From contig NC_087068.1 in assembly GCF_963678635.1 (NCBI RefSeq), positions 55,026,467 through 55,090,466 on the forward strand: 64,000 nt of DNA, written 5' to 3'. The notes below the pieces were generated by a model that ran no database searches, was not told the DNA's origin, and worked only from the letters and a program-made list of their open reading frames with translations. A program made the translations under genes and the position numbers. Below, in pieces: positions 10,186-25,100 of this stretch; within the stretch, counting starts at the first letter, position 1, and the number at the start of each line of letters is the position of its first letter. Origin of the DNA: Symsagittifera roscoffensis (taxonomy: Eukaryota; Xenacoelomorpha; Acoela; Convolutidae).

Positions 10186-13100
10186 GTTAGTGAACAAAGT
10201 ACAGATCCTTTTTAGAATGAAATACGAAAAAAATTATGCGTGAGTTGTGAAATCTCTGATTTTCTGTGTCGAACTCTATAAATTGTTATTGATAATCATA
10301 AAATACCATTCAAACAATCTAAGAAAAAAATATTGTAATACAATTTCATGCATATTTAGGAATTAGCGCAAAAACCCATTTAATGGTTTTTTTGACATTT
10401 TAAATTTATAGTCGATTCATACTTACAAAAAAATGGTAATTTTTCAGACCGAAAAAGAAGCTGTTGATGCCGACTCAACAGGAGAGTTCGAAACTTCTGA
10501 AGATGAAAGCAAGTCTTTGAAGCCGTCGACCCAAGAGCTGGAAGCGAGCAAAACAGGGCAAACGAATTTCCTCGAAAGCAGAACGGAGGAGGTTTGTGAA
10601 GAAATGTCTGCTTGTTTCTTCTAAATTTCTGCTTGTACAACTTTTGTCAAGAACCAGCTCAAAAGCTGGAATTTGTTTTGTAAATCTAATATTAAAATCA
10701 ATACACAGTAACAAAAACAGGACATTTTTGCAGATTGAAGAAAAAGAAGATGACGTTGACTCAAAAGGAGAATTTGAACCCCCTGAAGATGAGAATAAGC
10801 CAACTAGCGAAGAGTTGGAGAAGGGAAACAAAGAGCAATCAATCACTCTCGAAAACAAAACAAAAATAGTTAGTTTAAGAATTAAAAACTAAAAAAAATC
10901 ATTTTTTGACTCTGGTTTTTTGTGCTAACCTCTCCAGATTACTTTTTCTTACGAAGCTATGAAAAAACGTTAAATTTTTATCGCGTTATAAATTTTTATA
11001 CATTTTTATGAATCAACAAAAAGACAAATTAAATTTTTTTTGTCGATGTGCTGTTCAAATCGATTAAAATCAGTTTCGATTCTTTCGAACCGAAGAAGAA
11101 GATGTTGGTGTTAACTCAAAAAGAGAATTAGAAACACCTGAGACTGAGATGAGTTTTCTAAAACCAGTCATCCAAGAGATGGAGTCGGAAATTAAGGTTC
11201 AATCAATTCTTCCCAAAAAGGGGTTAGTTTAAAAAATTAGAAGCAAACAAATATTTATATTCTTGTCGTCTCTGCTATTTACAGTTGACCTCTTATGTCG
11301 CACAATCTTTTCTACTAATTTTATGCAAGATCATTGAAAAAGTGTTTTCCTTAAAATTTCATATAGTGTTAGGAATCAACAAAAACATCTATTTAACATG
11401 CTTTTATTGTCAATATAATAATAACATTAATGTACAGTTACAAAAAGTTGAATTTTTGGTAGACCGAAGAAGAAGATGAAGAAGATGAAGAAGATGAAGA
11501 AGATGTTGGCGTTGACTCTGAAGATGAACTCAAAACCGAAGTTGAGATCAATTTTTCCAAGCCTGCGTTGGAGGTGAGAAAAAAAAACAAATACTCACTA
11601 TCGAAAACAAAATTTACCAGGTTAGTGATCGAACTGCAGAAACTTTTAAGAGTTAAGACCATTGTGTTGGTTTGCAAGTTCTGATGTGTCTGGTTTTGTG
11701 GGTTAATCTTTTCAAAACGAAGATTCGCTAATTATAGATTCATATGCTAATTCGTTATGAAAAATTTCTTAGTCGTTTATGCTTGTATAAGGAATTTGGA
11801 ACGAAACCTTAGAAGCAAAACCTTTGTATTATTTTTTGTCGATTTGGTAAAATTAAGTCGGTTTATATTAACGTATTGGATAAATTTTAGACCGAAGAAG
11901 ATGCCGATGTTGATTCAAAAGGAGAGTTTGAAACGCCTGAAGATGAGATCAAGTATTTAAAGTCGGTCATTCAAGAATTAGAGGCGAGGAACAAGGAGCA
12001 AACAATTACCCTGGAAAACATAACAGAAGAGGTTAGTAGTAATTTGTCCAATTTCCTTGAAGAACAAACACAAATATTTTCTAATAGGACAGTGACGTCC
12101 ATTATTTTCCAAGTTGACTTCTGTACATCGAATATGCAATTGATATGAAAATTTTGAAGTTATAGAAATTTGTGTGTTTTTAGAACCATATTTGATGTTT
12201 ATTATCACCATTTTGGCTCCAAATTGCAAAAGAGTTAAATGTGAAATTTATATGTCTAAACTCAATGCACATCAACCAGCTTGACTTGTTTTCTCACAAA
12301 ACCATGCACGAAGAAAATGTTTGGGATGGAATATTATGTAGTACTGAGACGTTTCGGCTGCGAACCAACCAACTGTAAAATTTTTGAAGAATCTGCACGC
12401 TGTTGAGAAAAGCAGGATTTAATTTTTAGCTTGCCAGAAAAATCAGACTGAAAACTAACATATTAGCTGCGGAAAATACTTTTTAAAACTTCTGTAAGCT
12501 ATCTCCCATCAATGTAGTTTCAAAAATTTTTAGCGAAGAAGTAAAATATTAAAAAAAAATCATTTATGTGAAAATCCTAATGGAATTCTTTGTTTAAAAG
12601 CTGCTTTTTTGCAAATCTTCCAAGAAACAATTCACTTTTCTAAACTAATGTTTTAAAAATGTTATCTCTTTTCTTCCATGCACAAAAAGCAAAGTAATTC
12701 ATTATAATCCATTTTGGAAAACATTCCATTATATTCCATTAAAATCGATTAAAAAAATCATTGTTTTTGGCACTGAAATAGATAATTTTTGCCAAAATAT
12801 TCCATTATAATGGATTATTTTTGAAACAAAAATCCATTATAATCCATTATAGTCAATTATATTCCACTTTTTTCAGAACTAGATTCGTTTAATTTTGCAA
12901 ATGTATGCTATGCTTTTTACTAAACGCCATGTCTCAACCTCACCCCCTCAAGTTTTTTTGCCTTCCCCCAACTAAAGAAGGGGGCGGTAAACTGGGAGGT
13001 GTCAATCATTAACCCCCTCCCCAAAATCAACCAATAAATAACCCCCCTCCCGTGTTCAATTATAAAGGGTGGGGGCGAATGGCTGTTGTGGTAAACTGGC

Positions 13101-16100
13101 AGGGGGTAAAGGGGGGTTTAAATTGGCAGAGGGGTAAACGGGGGGTGGGGTGAGGGGTAAGGTAAACTGAGTTGGGGGGAGAGGTACATAAAACTGCGGG
13201 GCGGGTTGGGGGGAGGCGTATGGTTAAGTAAACAGCTTGCAGCTTGGGGGAGGGGTAAAGTAAACTGGGAGCGGGGTAAAGTAAACTGGGGGGAGGGGGT
13301 CAATCAGAATATATCAGAAAAAAAAACATAAAATTTAATGTGAAATGTAACATTTTATGAAACGTACGTAGCAATTGCACTAAACAGGAAATTAGATAAA
13401 TTTGAAAAAAAGTTTTAAGTTTCATGAATAGTGTTTCGACAAAATCCATTATAATCGATTATAATCGATTATAATGGAATATTTTGGCAAAAAATCTTTT
13501 TGATGGATGGAAATTGATTATATTGGATTATTTTGACCTAAAACGATTATGATTTTAATAGATTATTTTGTAAATTTTTAGTTGCTGACCATGTTATGAC
13601 AATATATTTGATTATGATTCATGAGCGCTCGATGCGGGCGAAAAACATTTAGTTACATGAAAAACTTCGGGCTACCTGTTGAAAAATGGCCAGCATCTAT
13701 TCCAACTTGTGTTAGTAAATTTTTTGAGTCTGATAGATTTTGCATCACCTGATCTTCCTTAGGAGGCCAAACTGTGTATTTTGCGAACTCTAAGCGGATT
13801 CCACAACAAGGACGCTCCCATTGTTCTTCTTTTGTTCTTTTAATCTCTTTGATCGCTCCGACAAAACTTTAACATGTTTAAAGACTTGTGTTTGGAATTC
13901 AAAAACTTACCGACACAAAATTGTGCCCCTCCAGTGCACAATTTGGCCTCGCAATGTTAAATTTTTGGCAGTAAATGAATAAATTTTCAGCTAAACAAAA
14001 AGAAACTAGATAGCAATACAAAATGTTACCATGGTAGTGTTCGGTAACATTGCAGATTACTTTTGATGGGCAATTTTCTTGGCCCGATTTTTTCGAAATT
14101 ACCAGAGGAAATCTTACACAGAATCCTATATGACCCAATCTTGACAGTAGTCAAAACTATTTTGTATAACTTTTCTGTTTTCTTCTTCTAGAAAACTGAT
14201 ATCGTATGTTCAAAAAAATATCGAATTGAATCCAATAAATATTTCGAATCAAATTAAGGTCACTTTTCCCTAAATAGACAGTTTAAAATCCTCCACGCCA
14301 TTACAGTAATGATTCAAACAGAACGGAGAAATTTTACGGACGTTTATTCCAAATTTGGTTGATTTTCGACAAAATATGATGATGTCAAAACTTAGTTAAA
14401 GCTTATTCAAATTTAGATGAGACAAATTTTTTTAAACGAAAGTCGGACCCGAGTGTGTCTTTCTGGTTTTGTTTTTTTTTCACCAAAAAATAGAAACTTC
14501 TAAGTTTTTCTCCGCATTAGGTGAAGGTGTTCACGGAGGAAAAGGAGGTTGAGTTGAGTGACTTGAGAGAGGAGAGCAGTCATTTGGAGTTGCAGCTGAA
14601 GGTGATGGAAGAGAAAAATAGAACTCTCATGGCACAGTTAGAAGAAGCCAAACAGGTCAGAAAATTTGCAGTTTGAAATGATTTATTTTTGTTTTCCACT
14701 ACTTTTTTACTGTTTAAATTTTAATATCGGCTCTCGTTGTCTGACTACTATCAAATTGAGCATGTGAAAATGATATTCGAACCTTATTTCGGAGGCACTT
14801 TAGTATAATGATAGGCGTTGACTTCATGAGCGACAGATCTTGTAATTGATCCCCTGCCATGGCAATGATAGTGTGCGATGATGAGCTCTCACTTGACCTC
14901 TAGCTCCATGTTTACCACATCTTGACAGTTTAAGGCTGCAATTTTCATACCACGTGAAAGTCTAGACGCAACAAAACGGCCCTGAGTTGCCAGAAAAAGA
15001 GGATCGCTCATTATAAAAATTAAGTCTGGAATATTGGGAAATAAGAGAAACGGACTATGCTTAGACAGGCTGGATAGCCTTTCATTGGTTTTGCGAATAG
15101 CAGAAACCACTACTATTAATATTATTATTTCAATTTCATTCTTGATCTTGTAAAATATTAAACTTAAGCTAATATTTGAAAGGCTGAGGTAATTCAGTCC
15201 CGTTATTTTTATATATTTTTTGTTCGACAGTCAAAAATTTCTGACATCAGCTTTTTTATTCTATCAGCCTAAGTAACTCAAAAATCTTATGGGATCACCT
15301 TGAAACTTTCGTCCTTCGATAACCAAACTATCCTCGAGTAACTGATAAACCAACGCATCACTCAGATGGAATTATTTTCTTGAGCAAATCTTTCAAAGAA
15401 GCTTCAATCCAAAAATGGATCACCTTAAAACTGATGAACGACACTATTTTATTTAAAGGATCTTTTTATAAGTCCATCTTTTGACTTGGGAATGGTCTGA
15501 AAGAATTCAACTTTAATCTCGATTAGTCATCGACTATTATGTAAAAAGTGGACGCGGACCAAATGGATCCCGACTGCGAGATCATTAAAAAATGCGATTG
15601 AAGCTGGTATCCATTGGGTTCAATATTTGCTCGTTAACTCGAGCAACAGTCAAAGTGTAAGATGGACCCCTTCATTTTCATCCCAACTGAAGCTAGGAGA
15701 CAACTTTTTTTAATTAGGGTATTCTGAAATCGGTGTTGTCCTCTGGTACAAACAGCATTTTCTAGTATTTTTGCCCGTTTTCTCACTCCACCGTCGATTA
15801 CCCAGTTGCGCTAAGGTAATTCTTTTTTAATTCTCAATTTTACTCATATGCTAATTGCAACAATACTAATGAGAAACCACGGAATTCGTGTCTTTGTTTA
15901 ATTTTAATTGTTTTTTTTTCATATCTTGTTAAACCGCAGATTCTGCGGTTTTGCATCTGCAACGTTTAACATTTTTGGTAGCCAAATCCGCAGAGATTGG
16001 CCACGGAATCCGCATTTTAGTAGCTCCTATGTTTACCATTTTTACAACCGAATCCGCAACTAAAAAGAACGCAACTAAAAAAATATAGCACCTGCTACAA

Positions 16101-19100
16101 TTTCCGAGTAAAAAAACTCACAGGTTGAAAACCACCGCATTCACAAAATCCCAAATGACACACCTTGACCTTGTATGGTTAACGGTTCTGAAGCCTGGAC
16201 TTAAAGGCATCGCGTAAGCCAAAATGCTCATCTTCTGTTCTCTGCGACTGAGTCTTAGACGCATGTAAGCTGCAAGTAGCACAGGACCGGCTCACAATGG
16301 CCACGTTTTTCAAATATGTAGATTTAAATAAATTCCTTAAAATTAACCAAATGATTTAAATCAATGTTGACTAGTAATGACCTACTTTGGACAATAGAAC
16401 AATTGATTTTGTTCTGTTTCCTAATAATTATTTTCGTTTTTACTCTTTAAGAGTTTCTCCTCCAGGAAACTGTGATTTTTGACTTCTCCGTTCTGCTCCA
16501 ATTTTTTAACTTCCATTCTATTTACATTTTCATTTTTGGTGGCTTTCTTCCTTGTTTTTAACTTCACTGGTTGATGTTCATTTTTTCTTTGGATTGAAAA
16601 CGTACCTTTTGGAGATTATTTGCAGCTGAAGCGAGGCGACAATTAGTTCAACATTCCGTGTTGTTTTTCTTTTGAACTGGTCTTTATTTGGCGTAACGGT
16701 TTTCAGGAAAATTATGTGGACGAAAATTTCGGGCGTTTTCGTAGTTTTCATAAACTGAATTTTGTATCTGTTATTACTAGCAAGGATGGTACTTGTCGGC
16801 GTTGTGTATGTTCTTTTCAATTTTTTTCGGTTTTGTTTGTTTGCAATATCTTGAACACTTTTCGTTTGATTTTGAAGAATTAAACAGTTTATCAGACAAT
16901 ATTACAGAAATGATACTGCTCGGGTGACTCTTAAAAACCAATATATTTTCTTTGATTAGTAGGATCTTTGGTTTGGAAGGGTCTATTCTATAAGGGTCTT
17001 TTTTGTGTCACAGAACATCAGATTTTGTCAAAGTAGGATTGTGAATATTCAGAGTGTTCAGGTTATACAAATTGTTGCCAATACTCTTTGAAAATTTTCA
17101 GAAAACAAAAGTTACTTTTTGTAAGTTTTTTTCAGTTATTTTTTTAAAATTAGAACATATGATTTTTTTAACGCGTGGTAAACATTTTAGAAAACCGTGA
17201 ACTATTTTTTAAAAAGATATTAAACAAGTTCATTTCTAATTGGAGAATAATTGGACATTCTGTTTCGTCCACTGTTCACTAAACTCAGTCTGTATAGAAA
17301 AAGTTTCACTAAACTCAGTCGGTATAGAAGCAAAACGCATAAGCTAAAATCCTCTGTAAGCAAAATGTGGCGTTGAAACGGTGTACGAACCTAAAGAGCC
17401 AAATCAATGTCCCCAGCTTGATTGTTTTGGGTCCGATTGGGTACTATAACGAATAGGATAAGTTTGCGCTAGTAGTGATAGATCGTTTCTCACACTGGCC
17501 ATTAGCAATGGTATGCAACAACAAGAAGTTGGATTAAGTCCCAAAACGTATCACTAATTTTAATTCTAATCAGGGGGTTCAAATGATGTTTTAAATGGAC
17601 CGGGGGCTTAGCTTCACAAAAAAACTGTCAAACGTTTCTGTCAAAACAAAGGTATTGATACTATTTATTCTTCATTAAACGATTATAGGGCCACGTATTG
17701 CGTATAACGCCCAAAATTTAGCCCAAGAAAAACTGAATTTCACGGAAAATGGAAGGAAACGCTGAGGAGGACAAACACGGAAACTTGAAAGAGAAAAAGT
17801 CGAACGAGCCCTCAGTGCTGTTAATCTTTCTCCAAATGCGATTTAAATAAATCCCCGTTCGGGGCCCACCACGGGCATTGCGATCATATTTCTCAGAAAC
17901 GTAACTTAAAATCTAACTGCGTAATCTAAACTGGGATAAATTATTAACAAAAAATTTTAGCGGTTTAAACAGGAACAAACCATGAGCGTCTCTAATGCCT
18001 CAACCAGCAAAGACGAAGTGGAACTAGCTGTCTGACACTGAGTACAACCAAGGATACAAAAATATCCTGTAGTTTTGGCAGATGACCAGTTGGTAGCGAG
18101 GGAGGCAGGGGAGCAAGAGGGCGCCGTTGATAGTGGACACGATTAAAACCAGCAACAAAGCAGGAGTACGAAGCAGTCATCCAAAGGATCAAAAAACACA
18201 AGTAAAGCTCATTAAACATGAGTTTGCTAGGAAATATGAAGATAAAATGAATCCGAAAAACAGCTCTGTGCTTAGAAAAAACGTTGTAGTGGAGAAACAA
18301 GTCAGTACGCCGAAAAACCTGTATACAAAAGAGTACCAAAACTACCATTGCGACGAAAAATTGAGGCAGAGCCCAAAAAAATCAGAAGCAGCCATGGCGA
18401 CAACTAGAAGTGATAGAAGGTCTGCGAAAGCGCAGAATTATGATAACTTCTCACGCTTGGCGTCAGAGTTTGACCAAACTCTTTTGCCACTTGGGATGGA
18501 AGCCCGACAAAAAACCAAGGGGGCGTATAAAAAATTTTAGACAGGACAAACAAATCGACAGACCCAGGAGCAAAGCGGCGGGAAATGCGGACGAAAACAG
18601 AGCGGAAGCTAAGAAGATAGGTTGCGAAGAACCAAGGAAAAAATTGCGCCTTTGGCATCGGAGCTGGGACCGGATCGGGGAGAACGCGAGCGCGGAGAGA
18701 AACCTGAATAGACCAGAACAAAAAAGAAGGCGGGGAGACCACGAAAACAGCTTTTAGTCTCCTATTCCTGTCAGGACTGACAGGAATGGAGTCAAGATAA
18801 ATCGAGCTCTAGGAAATATCAAGAAAGCAAAGGCAGTGAAAAATTAGGAAGCATTCAATCTTTTGTGTAGGAAAGGTAAAATAGACTGAGTGCAAAAGAC
18901 AAAATAGTAAAAGCGAAAGCCGTGCGTTCTTGTTGAATCTTTGTTAACTTGATGCCAGTTCTGAAACTCAAAAAACGTTTATAGTTTTATACAAGTTTAA
19001 TTTAAGACTTAAAATCACAGAGCAATTTTAAATTTGAGTTTTGCTTTTCAACTTTGGCTGTCTTTTGCATCGGTGATGTCGATTAGTACCTGCACCAGGG

Positions 19101-22100
19101 GCGGATCTAGGATTTTCTCGAGGGGGGCGGGCGGATTTTCAAAAAATTTTCCAAAATTTTGACGACCTTTTTTTTTTTAGGTCGACCAAATTGGCAAAAT
19201 TTTGTGCGCCGCAGCCAAATTTTTGAAAAAAAAAAAACAGTCAAAAAAGCCGTTTTTGAGCACATTTTGAAAAATTTTGACAAAAAAAAAATCGCGTTTT
19301 TTTTTTGGCGCGCGCTCCCCCTCAAAGTTAGTATATATTGGCGCCAAAGGCGCCTTTAGAAAAATTTTAGGGTCGGTCGGCCAAAAATGGATTTCTGAAA
19401 AAGTATCAAAGGGGGGACCCTTTGAGTCGGCAGGGGGTCGAATCCCTGAGGGGGGGGAGGGGCTCCGCCCCCACCTGCCCCTCCCCCCCTAAATCCGCCC
19501 CTGACCTGCACTATTGACGTCTTCTCAGTTGAACTGCTAGTTTGAGTTATTTGGTTGCTTTACAGTCGGAAATTTATAGCGGTTTAATCGAAGAACTGAA
19601 AATGGTATTTTCATTAAGTCAAGATCCATACTACTTTAAAACGACGCCATGCATGTCCATTCGGTGAGTTGATTGGAACAAAATAGTAAATGAATCTTTG
19701 TATTGAGATTTTAGAGAGGAAATTTAGAGAAATAGCAAAAAAAATTGAACTGCTTTATGCTTCAGAACTTGCTGCTAGCGAATTCAGACGGGCCAGAGTC
19801 AAATGAAGAAATGCGGATCAGAATGGCGACTGAGCTAGAAGTCATCTCCATCACTGCGAGGGGGGCGGGGAAGTTGATGCAGTTAATTGGTAAGACACCC
19901 ACTTTCGACATCCATGATCTGCAGAAGAGGAGGGCGGGTCAGACTAGTATGGAGAGATGGGCTGATGAACAGATGAGGGTACGTTTAATTTCATTATACA
20001 AAGAAGTGCAGGTTTTTATTTTGTTATAAATTCAAGTTGTCAAGCCGAAAGCGACAACTATCAAAACCAGCAAAATATATTGGATCTACTTAACAATTGT
20101 CTCCCCCCCCCCCCCCCTTTCAAGAAAGGGAGCAATAGTTAACTAGATTAAGTTGGCGAATTTTTGGCCAATCAGATTGGAGCAAAACTCAAACTTTAAA
20201 TACAACGCTCTGGTACTATTTCACTACTTTATTTATAGTACCAATTCTTTAGTACCAAGGAGAGGGCGATTATGGAGTAGATCCAAAACATTACTCCTCT
20301 AAATGTTTCGATCACCTAGAGATCCTTCTTTCTGGTATGCCCTCATGGTTTTACGGGGAGTGTGGAAGGCACACCATCTGACTAAAATGAAGGAGAGAGG
20401 GGATTTTAATTTTTAGATCAACCGTACAAACCCACATCCCCCAACCCCCCTCCCATTTAGAGAGGATAAAATACCGGGTTTTCACACATTGACCTCGAGG
20501 GTAAAAACAAATTGATCTAATTATAGTTAAAAAAGTCAATCGATAAGAAGTTATGATTAGAATTTTACGCAGATGGACAGCAGATATATTCAACGCGCTT
20601 TTTGAAAAACTTGCCCATTTGCCCCCTTACCCCTTACAAATTTGCCCATTTGCCCCCTTACAACGACCCCCCTTCTAGCGTCTGCCCCTTTGCCACATTT
20701 GGCGGGGTTGGTGGTTGAGGTGGTTTGCCACATTTGACGGGGTGTGGTGGGTAGGTTTTTTGGTTGGGGAGGGGTGGTGGGTGGTGGGGGTGGTTGAGGG
20801 AGGGCGGGGGTGTATGGGGTGGTGGTGTAGGTGGGGATGTCTCAGGTAGTCAGGTGGGGTGGATCAGGTGGGCAGGGGTGTCTCCGCTTGTCAATTGGCA
20901 TGGGGGGAGTCAGTGTGGGGCATAAGGGCCAAACGTTGGGATTGGGGGTTGTAAGGGAGCAAAGGGGCAAACGTTAGGGGGGAGAGGTTAACGTAATCCT
21001 TTTATAATTTGATTTTTAGTTTAAGTTTAGGTTTAGAAATGGAGTAGGCCGTATACTCGCTCCACCAAGTTTCCGCATTACTCATTTGGTATATGCAGAA
21101 AATTTAGCAGTTTTGCACGACGCGAACCACAAATAAAGTGGTAAAACTTTTGCATTTTAATGTGATTTTCTATTTATTATATACTCCATTATCATTGATT
21201 TCAAATGAATTAGAACGCATTGTTTTTTGCGAGAAAAAATGGATTCAAATCCATTTTAGTCCATTTTTTTGTTTGAGCGTAACATGGGAGGGAATTGATT
21301 ATTTTGATAATATTTTAGAACCCAAAATGCATTATATTCAATGTTTTCCTTTTTTTTTCAAACGCGAATAATTCACCGAAAGATTTAAGTCCGCCATTTG
21401 TGTTCACAGGTTCATTGTGATTGGCGAATCGTTTTGATATCAGTAGTAAACCTTCTACGAATATTAAGTGATTAGAGACGAAAAAGAAATAAAAGTTTGC
21501 ATGGTGAATTAACTCATTATTGTGAACAAATTGTTCTTCAGCATATACCTCATAAATATTTAGCGTGAACAATTTTTTCTTCTAACTCACATTAAAACAT
21601 AAGATTTCATAACATCGTATAATTTGTATTAGAAACAAAATAAAACAGAAACTAATTTTTTTAGGTGCATCAAAACTGTCCCATTGATTGAAATAAACGA
21701 TTTGAAGAACAACACAGGTTCAAAACCAAAAAACATGCTCAAATGCCTCCCAATAAATTCTTCATAGCTTTTTTGTCCATCTATTATCCATTAAATGTCA
21801 CTGTGTTTAATCAGATTAAACAAATAATTGATAATCCCTTAAGTGTTTTATAAAACTCAACTAAAAAGTCAAGAAATCAGTTTGTGCTCGAAAAAAAAAA
21901 GAAAACGGGTCTTCTTACTTATTAAGCCAAAATCTTTGGTGTTTCCTCTTATCAATAAAAAATTAGTTTTCACTACTGCAAACTGCTGAAGTTTTCTTTA
22001 TGAAGGGAAAATTCAGCAGTATACATACCCTTGACAGCAAATTCTTTTTAAAATATGATTTCTACTCAAAAATGAGATTAACCAGTTGATAACTTCATAG

Positions 22101-25100
22101 AATAAAACTGTCCAAAAACTCATGATTGAAGATTTGTAATTGATATTCTGTCAGCTTCTTAATCTTAGTTACAGAATCTGGGTAGTTTTTTAGAACTAAG
22201 TTGAAAAGTTTTCTAATTCTAACTTTTACCGAAATTTTTTTATTTACCACTTAATTGCATAGGTATCTGCCTAGCTTAAACTCTCTTATTCAGAATTGTA
22301 TTCAATTTGTTCTCAGTTACAGCTTCCTGGATAATGACCGATATGCACTTTTTTCTCAAAACCTTACATAGTAACTTTAATAATTCATAGATATGTAATT
22401 CCTTTATGAAGTGTAATTTTCGTTTTTGTCTTAGTTCTTCGATATTTTCATTTCTTTTCTTAAAACAAAAAAATTTCATAAGCCGTTTGATTTTAAGTTC
22501 AATTGTTTCCATTTTTGTTTTGTTTTTTGACGCATAAGCCAAAACCCCGTACTATAAAATGGGTGGTTTCACATAAGCGTTATGTGCTTTCAGTAGTTAA
22601 TCTTTACCTAGAACTAATCTCAACCTGTACTACAATCCACAAAACCTCAACAAAATATTTTCAATTTTTGTAATATGATCAGTAAAGGAAAATTTAGAGT
22701 CCAATTGAACACCTAAGTATCGGAACGATTGTTTTTCTTCAATAATTTTTCCATTCATTTTTACATCTGATTTTCTGCTGCTCTTTTTAGATAGTATCCT
22801 TGTTTTTGTTTTTAATTCATCTACGGTCAGCTTGTTTTTTTAAGACTACTTGGTGTTTTGTCCAACGCTTCGTGGTGTTTACCGGTTAAGTCACTGTTTC
22901 TAGCTGACATAGTTGTTTTTGTGACAGTGTCGTCTGTATTTAAAATCAGATTACTTCCAGTATTATAATTTAAATTATTATAAAAATGATGAAAAGAAGC
23001 GGGCCTAGTATGGATCCCTGTGGTACTCCAAGATTCACTCTTTTATTTTGAGAGTGTTTAGTTTTTACTGGCAGCGTATTGTTTTTGGTTTCTTAAATGA
23101 GATTTCAAAAGATCCAAAACAGGTCCCCGAAAACCATATGCATCTCATTTCTCAATTAAAAGAATGTTGTCAACTGGATCAAAGGCTTTTTTAAGGTCAA
23201 GGAAGGTGCACTGTGTCTTCGTGGTATTAGAGTTCCAATCTTGACGGACTTCTTCTTTTGGGGTTATCAAAGCAACAATTGTACTCCTTTTTGATCTGAA
23301 CCCAAACTGGCAATTTTGTAATAAATGATAGTTAGTGAGACATTGAATCATTCTGTTATAAACAACCCGCTCAAAATTTTTACTTAAAACTGGTAAAAGA
23401 GAAATTGGCGTGTAATTTGATGGGTCTAGATCAAGGCCTTCTTTGAAGATGGTTTTAGCTTTGGCAATTTTGAATTTGTGTGGAAAATTTTGTCTATTCA
23501 AACCTTTTTTTGTAAAAGTTTTGTCAAGACTGGGAGCAAAACTGGACAAACTTTCTTCAAATACTAGTGATTAAATCCATACGTATCCAAACTAAACTTG
23601 TCTTTTAGCGATTTGATTATAACTGAAACTTCACTTTGCCTTGTGCCTGCTGAAAACATTGAGTTAATTTGCTTTCTGACCGTTACTACTTTTTAATTTT
23701 TAAAATTCCTTGCCAATTTTTCTTCAACATTTGCAAAAAAGTTGTTAAATTCATCAACATTTAGGTTCTTTTCTTCCTGGTCGTTGTTTTTGATAGCACA
23801 TGTTAAGTCATTATGCTGACGGAAAAATTCCCTGCCGTTGTTGTTGGATTCCGATCGTGATTTGTTTGAACTAATTTGCTTTGAGAATCAAAATGACTTC
23901 TGACTTCTGTGGTTCCAGACTGTTTAAAAATTTTCCTATACCGATGTTTTTTTTTGATGCTGCTTTTTTGAATGTTTAGTGCTGCGATGTTTAGTGCTGC
24001 GATGTTTAGTGCTGCGAAATTTTTCTAATTGATGTTTATTCTGGTAAAAATGATGATTGAACGTTATTTCTGAGCTCTTTGTTCAATGATAAAAAAGTTC
24101 ATAGCAATTAATTTGGTTAAACTTTGTTTCAATATCAAATAAGTTTTCATTGAGAGACTCATTTAGTTCTCTCAGAAATAGTTCCGATTCAAGTTTGTAC
24201 CACGGTCTCATTTTTGTGATAAAAGGTTCATTTTGGCACCTTTGTGATGTTGCGTTTAAAATTACTCCATAAAAATCAGTTAACGACGTTTTGAAGATGG
24301 TTACTGATTTTTTTTACATTGGAAAAAAAACAAATCTTTACACGTCTTACTGGTCTTAGTTTCTCTGGTTGCTGTTTTCCATTTTGTAGGAAAAAGTCGT
24401 TTCAATTTAATATGCTTATCAGTTCAGAGAAATGTTTACTTTTTCTGAAAATATTTATGTTAAAGTAACCACAAAGTAAAGGATGCGCAGATGGTGCTAC
24501 GAAAATATCATCCCAAAATTTTTTGAAGTATAAAGAGTGTCTCAGGTTTTACCGCGATGAGAGGAATATGAACACGCATAAAATTAGTATTTCTTAGTTT
24601 TTCATTTGTAATTTTGACGCTGAATAATTGAATGTTGTTCAAACTTGTTTTTTTATTAATTCATAATTTATTCCAATTTGTATATATAAGCAGACGCCTT
24701 CTAACCTACGCTTAGAGAACTTTCAATGAGAGGTTGATACACTTTTGTTTTAAAAAATTTTGATTTTCTCGTTTAATGAAAGCAAGGTTTTGGTGCAACA
24801 TATAACGCTAGGCAAATAATTTGGTTGCGTTAGGCCAACTTGAAAATCGTTTATGTTTTTTGGTAACGATCTAACACTTTGCAAAAGAACCTGCTCAGTG
24901 GTATTCATGAGACACTGCTATTTGTGTCTTTGTTGATCTGAGATAGGAAAAAAAACAAAAAATGGTCAAAAAATCATGCACTCCCTCAGTTGCCTTGAGA
25001 ACTTTCCCCTTCTGCGTCCCTATGTTTCATACGCTGTTCTTGTAGGTTAATGATAGAATCAATTTTGCTGATTCATTTGGTTCCAGTTTTTTTGAGATCA

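Larger units (their letters stand above)
14656..19565. other. Intron with Ty3/Gypsy remnant and hAT MITE
   Basis: 14656-17390 holds no recognisable gene; a perfect 9-bp hairpin with 3-nt loop lies at 15931-15951. 17395-18790 is retroelement debris and 19096-19503 a MITE (separate entries). No host exon was found. Confidence 0.6.

Noticed and set aside
13118-13303. Pro-rich minus-strand frame
   Set aside because: Translation of the G-rich repeat tract; no start context, splice sites or conservation.
14785-14865. tRNA-like stretch with an A-box resemblance (TTTAGTATAATGATAGG)
   Set aside because: The B box is poor and acceptor and T stems do not pair; too weak to call.
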